A stretch of 32,987 nt of DNA from a virus, in IMG/VR virus record IMGVR_UViG_3300036985_004988, positions 1 to 32,987 of that record; one strand, 5' to 3'. Numbering within the stretch: position 1 is the stretch's first letter; each line of letters opens with the position of its first letter. The position numbers and the translations under genes are program-made. Below, one piece after another: positions 1-8,400 of the stretch. The notes under the pieces are model-generated. The model saw nothing but the letters and a program-made list of their open reading frames with translations, did not search any database and was not told the origin of the DNA.

Positions 1-89
1 CTCTTGGCACCAGGAGGAGTCACGTCCATGATCTCCGCCAAGAAGCCACTCTCGAACGATATACTTGTCCCTGTACCTATAGTTCCCAT
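1..89 (-). CDS. Tail tube (major tail) protein, N-terminal fragment
   Basis: The reading frame begins with ATG at 89-87 and runs off the left edge of the window, giving 29 residues that start MGTIGTGTSISFESGFLAEI. The start is supported by a GGGAGGAC ribosome binding site 6-7 bases upstream. An opening of the form M-x-x-I-G-T-G-T-x-I-x-F followed by a 'gFtAeIldv' phrase is typical of siphovirus tail-tube proteins, and its position right after the tail terminator and gp10-like genes is the usual place for that gene. Only the N-terminus is visible, so the call rests on a short match and on gene order. Confidence 0.6.
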   Translation of the reverse strand, partial: MGTIGTGTSISFESGFLAEIMDVTPPGAK

Positions 90-138
90 AGTGAGTCCTC
101 CCTATCCTTTCTCTACCTGTTTTATTTCCAAACCAAAA

Positions 139-450
139 TCATGCTAACAAAGCACGATTCTCTTCAACACTTGAAGAGTTCACGTTACCCTTCCCAATTT
201 CAACCCAGCACATAGTTCGGTGAGGATCCAGAATCTTTTCCTCTACCGTAAGAGCTCTCTTTTGCTGAAGGACAATGCTCTCCCCAGAGATTGTCATCCT
301 TATGGGAGTTTTCACGTCCTCTTTCACATCCACGTTGCACAACCGTCCATAACTATCAACTACCCATCCTTGCGCTTTTGCATTTGCAACAAAAGCAATA
401 GATGCCTTCGACTTCATAACAGACGGATGATCTGATGCAGACTGTCTCAT
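139..450 (-). CDS. Hypothetical protein between tail terminator and tail tube genes
   Basis: A 103-residue frame starting with ATG at 450, preceded by GAAAGGAGTCGGT as ribosome binding site. Its start overlaps the stop of the preceding tail-terminator-like gene by ATGA, so the two are probably translationally coupled. The protein is soluble, with no signal peptide or membrane segment. I do not recognise a family. Residues 15-45 carry a short segment that reads like a Lys/Ala-rich helix followed by beta strands (AKAQGWVVDSYGRLCNVDV). Its place suggests a small tail or head-tail joining protein, but that is inference from position only. Confidence 0.75.
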   Translation of the reverse strand: MRQSASDHPSVMKSKASIAFVANAKAQGWVVDSYGRLCNVDVKEDVKTPIRMTISGESIVLQQKRALTVEEKILDPHRTMCWVEIGKGNVNSSSVEENRALLA

Positions 451-872
451 ACCGACTCCTTTCGCTTAACTTGGAAGTTTACTGTAAACACATACCTGTC
501 TTTGCCATCACGTTCCAGAAACATAATATCACTGCTTTGAAACACTCCTTCAAACCAAGAGGATCCTCTTGCAAACTTCCCCCACTGATTGGTCAGGTCT
601 ACTAAATCCTGCAACTTCTGATACCCAGCAATATACGTAGCCGCACGTGCACGCACCTGAATCTGCGGACTCATGATTGCTTTCTGAGACCTGTCCATCG
701 TTCTGTCTGGCTGAGGACCACCAGTATCATAGAGTGTAAGGCACTTCGTTGGCTTATCAGGAGAAGAACCTATAGTGATACACCAATCATTTTCATCCGA
801 AGAAGCAAACACTCCTACTGCGGCAGCAACCATCTGATCTTTAAGATCCACACTGGCAGGGTTTAGGCTCAC
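447..872 (-). CDS. Tail terminator / minor capsid-like protein
   Basis: A 141-residue frame with a GTG start at 872-870. The GTG overlaps the stop of the gp10-like gene (GTGA) and is preceded by GGAGG at 8 bases. The middle of the protein, with 'CLTLYDTGGPQPDRTMDRSQ', a 'PQIQVRARA...AGYQKLQDLVD' helix region and a C-terminal strand 'RYVFTVNFQV', matches the pattern of the small tail-terminator or minor-capsid proteins of siphoviruses, which cap the tail tube at the head-proximal end. Gene order (adaptor, stopper, gp10-like, terminator, tube) fits this role. The call comes from pattern and order, not a search. Confidence 0.65.
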   Translation of the reverse strand: MSLNPASVDLKDQMVAAAVGVFASSDENDWCITIGSSPDKPTKCLTLYDTGGPQPDRTMDRSQKAIMSPQIQVRARAATYIAGYQKLQDLVDLTNQWGKFARGSSWFEGVFQSSDIMFLERDGKDRYVFTVNFQVKRKESV

Positions 873-1348
873 TTGATTTCCTCCGCAGCAATCTTTGCTA
901 TCCTGTTTATATTTTCATTGATAGCTGCTTGTAAGAACTTCGACTGACCAGTAACGTGCTGAGCTTCTATATTTTCATGCACGTATAACGAATACGCAGC
1001 TGAGAAGCCAATAGCAACTTGCGGATGATCCTCACTCCTTGTCACTGCTCCACCTATTTCATTGAGAGCTTTCATGTGGTTGGAAACCATCCTAGCAACA
1101 TTCACCTTACCACCAGAAGGAGTAGTGCTTTTGAATACAGGTATCTTAACTTGCGTCTCAGGACCCCAAACGGTGAAAGCACTTGCCTTCATATTGCCTG
1201 TCAATACTGGGCAACGTTTCTGAGCTTCTCTTTGAATGAACAGTCCTGCCTTTATGAGACCCTTCCTATTTAAGAACTTGATCTTGCGTATCTCAGCATT
1301 CAGTTTCCTAATGGTCTTCTCAAGACCCTCCACTCGAATCTCTATCAT
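869..1348 (-). CDS. HK97 gp10-like tail completion protein
   Basis: A 159-residue frame, ATG at 1348, with a GAGG ribosome binding site lying over the end of the upstream gene. It has the hallmarks of the HK97 gp10 family: an N-terminal 'VEGLEKTIRKLNAEIRK' helix, the phrase 'A-x-x-x-x-x-R-C-P-V-L-T-G-N-M-K-A-S' at about residues 62-76, and a 'AYSLYVHEN' segment near residue 126 that usually precedes the C-terminal 'kFLqaAi' helix. These proteins complete the tail end that docks to the head. It overlaps the next gene by GTGA. Confidence 0.85.
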   Translation of the reverse strand: MIEIRVEGLEKTIRKLNAEIRKIKFLNRKGLIKAGLFIQREAQKRCPVLTGNMKASAFTVWGPETQVKIPVFKSTTPSGGKVNVARMVSNHMKALNEIGGAVTRSEDHPQVAIGFSAAYSLYVHENIEAQHVTGQSKFLQAAINENINRIAKIAAEEIK

Positions 1349-1349
1349 G

Positions 1350-1697
1350 TTAAAGCCTCGGATTCATCTGAGCCTTGTAAGTAACATCCTCTCCCTCTAG
1401 TTCAGGGACTTCGTCAGCAGAAACTATTTCCAAAGCATCTTCTTCGTCGTAAGGACTAAGTTCCAGACTAGTACCCAAGAACATGAATCCACCAGCAGCA
1501 ACGCTCTGTTCTAGAAATACAGAAGCTGTAGAAAGCTCTATCTCTCCCTGAGGATTTCTGTATCGTTCCTTCTTCTTCTCCCAACGGCAATTAAGAGTTA
1601 CTGGTTTTGCATGGGTCTTTTTTCCAAACCCATCAATTCCGACAGGTGCCCAGTAAGTGGCTGTCTGACGAAGATCTTCTGAATAGAACGTGGTCAT
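1350..1697 (-). CDS. Head closure (stopper)-like protein
   Basis: A 115-residue frame with ATG at 1697 overlapping the stop of the adaptor gene (ATGA). The protein opens with 'FYSEDLRQTATYWAPVGIDGFGKKTH' and contains 'NCRWEKKKERYRNPQGEIELSTASVFL', a run of strands with the 'c-R-W-e' element common in small head-closure/stopper proteins. These form the ring below the adaptor that seals DNA in the head. Position between the adaptor and gp10-like genes is exactly that of the stopper gene. Identification is by pattern and synteny. Confidence 0.65.
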   Translation of the reverse strand: MTTFYSEDLRQTATYWAPVGIDGFGKKTHAKPVTLNCRWEKKKERYRNPQGEIELSTASVFLEQSVAAGGFMFLGTSLELSPYDEEDALEIVSADEVPELEGEDVTYKAQMNPRL

Positions 1698-2059
1698 GAT
1701 GGATCTATAGCCTCTAGATACGGAACTCGTTTTCCTATGCTGGACAATATTCCTGTAGTGTCCAGCAACTTCACTTGCTGACCATAGGACGAGAAATCCA
1801 AACCCATAGCGGTCTGTCCTTCGTAGCTGACAGATGCACCACCTACACTTTTACTCGATGCACGTTTCTCTCGTATACAGACAAAGTGGGCAGTAAGCCA
1901 TTTCTCTATCTCTTTCAAAGTAGCATCGTCCAGAGTAGAACTACCCAACTTGTTAGTAACAAGAAGATTTGCTGGAGTGATAAATACTGTCACTTCATCA
2001 GCAGCCAGTGTAGTCTTTATGATCTGCTTAACTTCCACTCCTGTAACTCTGTTAGCCAT
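1694..2059 (-). CDS. Head-tail adaptor (connector) protein
   Basis: A 121-residue frame, ATG at 2059, with AGGAGAG upstream. It reads as the connector family: 'GVEVKQIIKTTLAADEVTVFITPANLLVTNKLG' (helical bundle), 'LDDATLKEIEKWLTAHFVCIREKR', and the C-terminal signature 'S-V-S-Y-E-G-Q-T-A-M-G-L-D-F-S-S-Y-G-Q-Q' followed by 'KLLDTTGILSSIGK'. Such proteins form a ring under the portal and bridge to the stopper. The start lies 8 bases inside the end of the upstream sulfotransferase-like gene, so the genes are coupled. Confidence 0.8.
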   Translation of the reverse strand: MANRVTGVEVKQIIKTTLAADEVTVFITPANLLVTNKLGSSTLDDATLKEIEKWLTAHFVCIREKRASSKSVGGASVSYEGQTAMGLDFSSYGQQVKLLDTTGILSSIGKRVPYLEAIDPS

Positions 2060-2726
2060 GGGAATCTCTCCTGTTCTGACTCCATAAAGCTGGTTCTACA
2101 AACGGAAGCACTTCTTTTTCATTCCAAGACAACCCTGCCCACTCAACTGCTTCCTTTATCTCACTGAAGTCTCCAGCAACATACTTACTTGGCCAAACTT
2201 CTTTGATAAGAAGACCAGCTTTTTTCATTTCCTCAAATCGTTGTTTGTGAACATCAATCCACTTCTGCCAACCAGGAGCATCACTGAACGCACGCATGAA
2301 CGTTGTCTTTAGGCAGGAGTTTATAATGTCCTCATCAGTCCTTCTAACAATGATCCACTTTGCATTTGGAAATGCCCAGATAATCGCAGTCCATATCAAA
2401 CAGAACTTCGCTTGCTTGACATACCAAGCACCAGAGGAATACCCTTCACTAATCATCAAGGACTCTACTTGCTCCTTAAGATTATCGATAGAGACCAAGT
2501 TGTCTATATCAGGCAGAGGCCACTGACCAAGAGCATCCATACCAATAGATCGCAAGTATGGCTTTACGATACCCTCTCTAACCTGAACATTTTCAAACAT
2601 CCCTCTTTTATTGTGTCTGTTAGGTCCAGACACTTCTCCACCAAAAGCACCGCATAGCTGAAAGATCCCAGCCGTCATGGATGTCCCTGAACGTGCACAT
2701 CCAGTAATAAGAATAGGAGGGATCAT
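2052..2726 (-). CDS. Sulfotransferase-like P-loop protein
   Basis: A 224-residue frame with ATG at 2726 overlapping the previous stop by ATGA. The N-terminus 'ILITGCARSGTSMTAGIFQLCGA' is the 5'-phosphosulfate-binding loop of sulfotransferase-family proteins (G-x-x-R-S-G-T-S), and 'NAKWIIVRRTDEDIINSCLKTTF' resembles the 3'-phosphate-binding segment (IVRRp.d...S). PAPS-dependent sulfotransferases move a sulfate to sugars, proteins or lipids. In this phage the substrate is unknown; the gene sits in the head-tail connector cassette and is coupled to an MptE-like gene upstream. The catalytic base cannot be assigned by eye. Confidence 0.7.
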   Translation of the reverse strand: MIPPILITGCARSGTSMTAGIFQLCGAFGGEVSGPNRHNKRGMFENVQVREGIVKPYLRSIGMDALGQWPLPDIDNLVSIDNLKEQVESLMISEGYSSGAWYVKQAKFCLIWTAIIWAFPNAKWIIVRRTDEDIINSCLKTTFMRAFSDAPGWQKWIDVHKQRFEEMKKAGLLIKEVWPSKYVAGDFSEIKEAVEWAGLSWNEKEVLPFVEPALWSQNRRDSHG

Positions 2727-3343
2727 ATTGGCTTCTCCAGAATGGTCTCTAAGCGAACCTTACGAAACAGGTTCAGAGCTGAATCCATATTTGCGTTGAT
2801 GACTTCTACTTCCGGATAATCTCTCCAGAGGCTATCAGCTAGGTTAGCTATGTTTTCCATAAATACCTGGTAACGCATAGCTTTAGGACGATCCTTCTCA
2901 TTGATATGCCAGTTAGATTGACCACTGTTACCTAACTTCATATCAAATCCCAAGAGAACAATCTTCTTAGCTCCGAGATTAACTGCTAGATTAATGGCTG
3001 AAGCACCAGTGTTACAGAACCAACCTACCTTCGGAAACTTTTCCAAAGTCTTACCATTGACTCTCTCTAGCATGTGCACGGAGGGATCCTCAATGTACTT
3101 CAATGAACAAGACACGAGGATCCCTTCGTACAGTTTCAATCTCTCACGATGTATCATCCACCATGCATAATCGCCAAAGTAACATATTGGAACCAACTTC
3201 TCTCCCAATACGTAGGCATCATTACAGCCTATAACACACTTCCCTTTTAATGGTGTAAGATTTACACCACATAAACTGGGACCACCCCCAACTATGTAGA
3301 CAGTTTTACCTTTCCACCAATTGGGAGGGTTCCACCAGTTCAT
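2723..3343 (-). CDS. MptE-like / DUF115-type phage protein
   Basis: A 206-residue frame starting at ATG 3343, with GGAG about 10 bases upstream. It opens 'WWKGKTVYIVGGGPSLCGVNLTPLKGKCVIGCNDAYVLG', the nucleotide-binding 'GGGPSL' motif and following 'cNdA' of the MptE-like family, a Rossmann-type fold related to glycosyltransferases and pterin pyrophosphokinases. 'GWFCNTGASAINLAVNLGAKKIVLLGFDM' is the second typical block. Such genes are often found among phage head genes, sometimes annotated 'norphogenetic protein'; their role is not settled. It is coupled by ATGA to the sulfotransferase-like gene, suggesting the two act on one modification. Confidence 0.7.
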   Translation of the reverse strand: MNWWNPPNWWKGKTVYIVGGGPSLCGVNLTPLKGKCVIGCNDAYVLGEKLVPICYFGDYAWWMIHRERLKLYEGILVSCSLKYIEDPSVHMLERVNGKTLEKFPKVGWFCNTGASAINLAVNLGAKKIVLLGFDMKLGNSGQSNWHINEKDRPKAMRYQVFMENIANLADSLWRDYPEVEVINANMDSALNLFRKVRLETILEKPI

Positions 3344-3360
3344 GGAAATGACTCCGTGTA

Positions 3361-3816
3361 TTACTTCTGACGACGAGTCTTCTTGGCTTCCTTCTTGACT
3401 CGTTCTCTCTCAGCTTTCGCCTCTTCCTTCTTCTGCTTCTCTTCTTCCTGGGCAAGCTTCTCAGCTTCCTCAGCATCCTCAATTGCCTTTTCGTTATTCG
3501 ACAGGACCAAGTCAGCTTCGTCTTCTGTCAGAGGCTTCGCATTGACACAAACCCCAGTGGCAACGTTGATGACATCAAAGGTACCATCACCCTTGCTCAC
3601 CTTCTGGAGTTCCAAAGGAACATAAGGAGCAGGTGCTTTCTTCTCTTCCTTCTTGTCATCATCCTCATCCACAACAGGAGCCTTGTCCGTGACAAGCTTC
3701 TCAAACCTACCACGGAAGATCTCCGGAAGGTTTCTGCTGGAACTTACGATGTCCCCTTTCTTGAACTGCTTACCCTCTTCGTCAACATACTTACCAGACT
3801 TGAGTACAAACTTCAT
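3361..3816 (-). CDS. Small virion-region protein with charged C-terminal helix
   Basis: A 151-residue protein. I start it at the ATG at 3816-3814 because AAGGAG lies 9 bases upstream; a GTG two codons earlier is only 3 bases from that site. The N-terminus (MKFVLKSGKYVDEEGKQFKKGDIV) looks like a small SH3-like beta domain. The middle contains an acidic/Lys linker with Pro, and the last 60 residues are a Glu/Lys/Ala-rich stretch likely to form one long helix. It follows the capsid gene and may be an accessory head protein. No family is recognised with confidence. Confidence 0.75.
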   Translation of the reverse strand: MKFVLKSGKYVDEEGKQFKKGDIVSSSRNLPEIFRGRFEKLVTDKAPVVDEDDDKKEEKKAPAPYVPLELQKVSKGDGTFDVINVATGVCVNAKPLTEDEADLVLSNNEKAIEDAEEAEKLAQEEEKQKKEEAKAERERVKKEAKKTRRQK

Positions 3817-3848
3817 TTCCACTTTCTCCTTGGTTAGGCAACATTAAA

Positions 3849-3880
3849 ACAACTGGAAGGCATGGTTAGCCACCAGTTGT
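3849..3880. terminator. Stem-loop after the major capsid gene
   Basis: Perfect 8-base inverted repeat ACAACTGG (3849-3856) / CCAGTTGT (3873-3880), with an inner GGC/GCC pair. Read on the minus strand, the direction of the head genes, the stem is followed by TTTAATG. It lies just after the capsid stop, so partial termination or mRNA 3'-end protection is plausible. A second small repeat, CTCGTAA/TTACGAG, spans the capsid stop codon (3899-3913). The T-tract is short, so this may be an attenuator rather than a full terminator. Confidence 0.45.
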
Positions 3881-3906
3881 GAACTACTAACACACAAACT
3901 CGTAAC

Positions 3907-4896
3907 TTACGAGTAGTGTACGATACCGCACCGCTGCTGGAAGTCAGATCTCAGCTGCGGAACCATGATGGCCATTACCTTGTAATGATGAACCATGCCA
4001 CCTTCACTGTCCCACTCAACGGTCGTAACTGGCATACCCTGAACGAGCCGAACGGTCTCGGAGTTCATTTCCACCAGCAACGCACGCGTTCCGGTCAACT
4101 TGTCGATGACCTTGATATCCTGAATACCTGCAACTTCCAGGATACGCTGCCGAATGGTAATCACGCGACCACTCGACGTATCATAGTCCTTGTCCATCGC
4201 AACTTCAAATGCGGTGGGGATGTAGAGAACCCAGGGACCATAATGACGATCATTGATACTGGCCTGTTTCATCGCCAACACATCCGTCAGGATATTGGCA
4301 CCAGTATCCGTTGCCCACGACGTACCAATTGAACCCAGATTTGCATCAGGGAAATCGGTATAGCCGTATATCGTACCACCACCGAACGAGTAGGAGCTGT
4401 AACCCATGAACAGAATTTCTTCTGCGAGTTCTGCAACCTTACGACCTGCACGTTCCGCCATCGTAGTGTCCAAGGGATCGCCCGTCGTACGCGAGGCAGC
4501 GAGGCTGCGTGCGTTGATCGTGTAATCCGCATGGATGATTGGCAGAGGGAGGTATCTCAACGTCCACTCAGGCCTATCACTACGACCGCGAGTTATCGCA
4601 TCCATGGACAACTGCGCCGAAAGAGGATCCGACTCCTCTTCGTATTCCAGAACGGTTTTACCCATTCCGTTTGTGATGCTGTACGTCAGACCCCTGCTGA
4701 TCAGGTCCGCAACACCCACGAGCCTCTGCTGCGCAGCCTTCACAACGGCCACGTCGTACTGCTTCCACTCATCCTTGCGGAGAGTAGCGCATGTCCTCAG
4801 CGCATTGATATTCATTCCACTGCGTTGAAGACGCTGGGCCACGGAGCCAAACGCTCTTCCACCGTGAATGAAATCGATTCCTGCATTTATCTTCAT
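3907..4896 (-). CDS. Major capsid protein (HK97 fold, encapsulin-like family)
   Basis: A 329-residue frame with ATG at 4896 and a purine-rich GAAGGGAAAAGGAA ribosome binding site. The order of segments matches the HK97-fold capsid family that resembles encapsulins: an N-arm, a 'LRKDEWKQYDVAVVKAAQQRLVGVADLISRGLTY' spine-helix block, 'RSDRPEWTLRYLPLPIIHADYTI' (the P-domain strand with 'lPlp..h.df'), 'ERAGRKVAELAEEILFMG', a 'GYTDFP' turn and the A-domain 'HYGPWVLYIPTAFEVAMDKDY' plus C-terminal 'QLRSDFQQRCGIVHY'. It follows the decoration protein gene. It forms the icosahedral shell; no N-terminal delta domain is present because scaffolding is fused to the protease upstream. Confidence 0.88.
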   Translation of the reverse strand: MKINAGIDFIHGGRAFGSVAQRLQRSGMNINALRTCATLRKDEWKQYDVAVVKAAQQRLVGVADLISRGLTYSITNGMGKTVLEYEEESDPLSAQLSMDAITRGRSDRPEWTLRYLPLPIIHADYTINARSLAASRTTGDPLDTTMAERAGRKVAELAEEILFMGYSSYSFGGGTIYGYTDFPDANLGSIGTSWATDTGANILTDVLAMKQASINDRHYGPWVLYIPTAFEVAMDKDYDTSSGRVITIRQRILEVAGIQDIKVIDKLTGTRALLVEMNSETVRLVQGMPVTTVEWDSEGGMVHHYKVMAIMVPQLRSDFQQRCGIVHYS

Positions 4897-4929
4897 TTCC
4901 TTTTCCCTTCTTTCTTTTTGTGAGAAACA

Positions 4930-4948
4930 ACTTACTACAGTAGTAAGT
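4930..4948. terminator. Palindromic hairpin between decoration and capsid genes
   Basis: ACTTACTA (4930-4937) and TAGTAAGT (4941-4948) form a perfect stem around CAG. On the minus strand it is followed by TTGTTTCTC and, about 35 bases further, by the capsid gene start. It is likely an attenuator or an RNA-processing hairpin that separates capsid from decoration-protein mRNA. The base match is seen directly; the function is inference. Confidence 0.4.
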
Positions 4949-4956
4949 ATTGGTTT

Positions 4957-5388
4957 CTACATGACTTCCGCGATGCAGAGACCTTCCGGATCTGCGCCAC
5001 TTGAGTTACTCATGTCCACGTCTTCCAACGCAATGAACAAAGCATACCCAGTAGTCAGCTTCTGAAGGGCACCGTCCCCATCAGACTCCAGCATGTCACC
5101 AATATGGATGTCCTCTCCATTCTTGATGCGTACCTGCACTTCATCTCCCGGCTGGAAGACGTTGTACTGTACGATAGCTGCAGATGCGTACGTCTCGCTG
5201 ACTTCTTTGCCTTGGAGATCATCTTCCACTGCAACAGCCCTCTGCGCACGACCGAGTGCCGTATTGTGCCGACCGACCTTATCCGTGCTGAGGATTTCCA
5301 CCAGTTGGCCTGGTGTAATTATTTCGCTCGCAACACGTTCCTTGCGAACTCCACAACCCTTCAGCGCTATGGTTCTTTGTGTTCCCAT
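4957..5388 (-). CDS. Capsid decoration / head stabilisation-like protein
   Basis: A 143-residue frame, ATG at 5388, preceded by AAAAGGAGAAGAGGTAGTT. The protein has the layout of small beta-rich head decoration proteins: 'ALKGCGVRKERVASEIITPGQLVEILSTDKVGRHN', 'RAVAVEDDLQGKEVSETYASAAIVQYNVFQPGDEVQVRI', and 'GDMLESDGDGALQKLTTGYALFIALEDVDM'. The 'i.pG.lve....gkv..h' opening and the 'f.pGdev.vrik.Ge.i..Gd.l.SdGdG.l.k' block are typical of cement proteins that bind the outer capsid surface. Placement immediately before the capsid gene supports the call. Confidence 0.75.
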   Translation of the reverse strand: MGTQRTIALKGCGVRKERVASEIITPGQLVEILSTDKVGRHNTALGRAQRAVAVEDDLQGKEVSETYASAAIVQYNVFQPGDEVQVRIKNGEDIHIGDMLESDGDGALQKLTTGYALFIALEDVDMSNSSGADPEGLCIAEVM

Positions 5389-5424
5389 AACTACCTCTTC
5401 TCCTTTTCTTTCTTTTTCTACTCA

Positions 5425-5449
5425 CTCATCCCAACTGCTTGGAAATGAG
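5425..5449. terminator. Stem-loop between protease and decoration genes
   Basis: CTCAT-CCAA (5425-5434, one unpaired C) faces TTGG-ATGAG (5439-5449, two unpaired bases) around a CTGC loop: nine base pairs in all. It sits in the 63-base gap just after the protease/scaffold stop. No T-tract follows on the minus strand, so it is more likely an mRNA processing or stabilising structure than a terminator. Confidence 0.3.
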
Positions 5450-5451
5450 AT

Positions 5452-8400
5452 TTACTTCTTGCTGAAGTCCATTACTGGCATTGCGTCTGCAACATTGTCG
5501 TCTGCATTCGCGTGCATACCAGTACCCTCACCGGAAGCCCGACCAACCATTGACTCGTCGACTTCCACTTCGGCCAATGCCGCAAGACCTTCAAGTTCAC
5601 CAACGGACTTCGCATTGAGCATCTCGTCCGAGAACTTGTTGCGCTTGCATGCCTTCAGACCCGCGATCAACGCTACCTTACGATCACGGTGCATCTTCAG
5701 ACCAGTACCCAAGATGTCCCTCATTTCACCAGGTGCACTGGCGATGAAGTCTTCGGCGGTCTTCGGTGCTGGCGGATTCTTCAAAGCAGCAAGCTGCTTC
5801 ATGTCTTCCGCTCTTGCCTGAGTCATCTGTTCAACCCGATCAAAGATCGAGTCTTCCATTACCTCAAGCTCCTCGCGATCTGACTCCACTACACCAGCAC
5901 TAAGCCCGATGAGTGAATCGATCCTCTGCTGTCTCTTCATACCTCTCCCTTTCTTTGTTTGTGACTTACCAAAGAACTTTTCCTTGGCAGGACCACTATC
6001 TTCCTCTTCCTCTTCCTCATCCTCGTCTATTTCCTCTTCCACCACATCTTCGTCGTCCATGTCCTCTTCGTCCATGTCCTCTTCGTCCATGGGCATCTTT
6101 TTCTTGTTCACCACTATTTCCACTTCCTCTTCGTCATCAGCAAGGGAAACAGTCTTGGAACCATCCTCCTCCTCATTTACAGTGTAAGACCTACGGAATG
6201 TTCCGTCAGGACTCTTATACACAAAGAATCCCTCCTCAGAGTTAATATGGAGAACTTCTTCCTCATCACCCATTATGGAAATGAGTGCATCACGTTCTTC
6301 CGTATTGATAGAGAGGTAATTGGTTACTGCCATTACTTCTTCCTCATCTCCATCAAGAGTAACATCGTCGTCCTTATCAATGGTGTATCCCTGCTGATAA
6401 GTTTTTCCATTGAGAGAGTAAACGAAAGTTTCGTCGTCGTTAATATCAACGACATGTCCGTATGGGACACTTACTCCAGCAGCTTCCTGGGTAGCAGTCC
6501 TCTTCGGAGAGATAAGATCCTGCAACCTTCTCCGCAACGTCTCAAACGAAAGGTTCACACTGAGACCCATCTTCTGCGCATTAAATACCTTCACTTCTGA
6601 CGCTCCTTCCTCTTCATGATGTTCCTCTGTATTATTCTTTACTCTTGATTGCAGTTTCTTAACTGTATTCTCAATCTTCCTTAAGCGAGTCTCTGCACGA
6701 GATGAACGTCCAAAGTCCCGAAGAAGTTCTTTCTGTGAACCAGTGGTATTCTTAGCTTGCCTCAAAGCACTTCTCTGCATCTTAGGAAGTGCTTGCCTGA
6801 ACATAGATGCCTTTGCTCCCGTATCAGAAATGAGTCTAGCTTCTGACGAAGTAAGAATAGTCTTGGTAGTATATGTTCCACGACCAAAAGAAGACGTAAC
6901 TTTATTCAAGTTACTTTCCATACGTTCGATATGGGAATCTACCCCATAGACAGCACGTTCTGCAGCAGCTGGTCCCGACTTGAATCTAGAATGCAATGCA
7001 TCTATCTTACGGTTCACATCTGCAGTATGTTGTGTTTTATGCACGTAGTCCAAAGAACCAGGAGTAAATAACTTACCACTACCCTTTCCCTTTTCATGAG
7101 GATTACCACTCCCTGGTCGCTTTGATCCTTCACTCTTTCCATCCCCATACTTCATCCGTTTTTCACCCTTAGCCATAGCACGATCATACTTCTTGTCGAA
7201 TGCTCTGTCCTTCTTACTCCTACTACCACCACCACTTGAACCACCACCAATCTGACCAGGACGACCAACATGACCAAAGGCACCGGAACCAGGACCACCG
7301 TGAGTTTTCAACATATCATCCAATCCAGCACGTTCCCATATTATATCTGCCTTACGAGCTAATTGCTCAGCCTTTCTAGCAGAAGGAGACATCTTTTCTG
7401 CTTTTCTACGAAGACGTTCCACTTCGCCACCCATCTTTTCAAACTTAGCCCACTCACTTTTACTCAACTTACCTTTCTTCCACAACTTATCATCCAATTT
7501 GAACTTCTCCTTTGCCAAAGCAGTTGCCTGATCTTTCAGCTCCTGAGCAGCTTCAGGGATACCTTCCTTATCAAGTTCTTTTACCTGATCATACAATGCG
7601 TTAGCTTCTGCCATAGCCTTTTTCTGTTTAGGAGTATAAATCCTCGAACTAGAAGATCTACCACCACCACTACTTGACCCACCTTGGTGACCTGGTATTC
7701 CTTCATGCCCAAAGTTGCCAGATCCACTTCCCCCAGCATCGTGCATCTGTTGGCTGTTCAACCTTGGCATTCCTGCCCCATCACTCCAACTACAGGCACC
7801 CTTCTGCTTAGGTAGCACTGCAAGATGGTCTGGACGGAAGTTGTGTGCAACAGCATTGTACTTTTCTTTCTGCCAGTTGCCAACGAGGAGATCGTCCTCA
7901 GTAAACACTCCAATGGAAACTTCCAGATGCTTACCAGCATTCAATGCAAGCATTACGTCCTTGTCTACTTCGTCTGCCTTGACAGGATCTATCCAGACTT
8001 CTCCCTTGAGCTTGCCACTGTCGAAGTTGCAGTTGAACGTTTTGCCTATTGTCTGTTTCTCCTGTAAGTGTGGCTGACTGGCAGTTACGGGAGCTCCGTC
8101 CTCAGTAGGATGATAAACAACTACCGGACGACCATTCCACGATTCAGGGAACTTACCCAGTTCTTCTGAGGAGTAGTACACATTGTTATGTACTCCTTCT
8201 GTCATGAAAATCGCAGGAGCTACAATATACTTCGTGCCTTCAAGCACTTCCCACCGGATCATGTCGCTCATGAGTGCGCGGAAGGAGCGAATAGCTGGCT
8301 GATCATCGTTCTTCTTCACTTTAGATTCAAGAGTCTTTGCAAATCTCTCCAAACTATCAGCCTTCTCTCTCATAACTTTGGCACTGGCCTTAATGAATCT

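Noticed and set aside
4531-4923. Plus-strand frames inside the capsid gene
   Set aside because: The capsid frame is clear on the other strand; these have no start signals.
5909-6600. Plus-strand frames opposite the protease acidic stretch
   Set aside because: They are antisense shadows of the acidic/Glu-rich part of the protease/scaffold gene, with no ribosome binding site.
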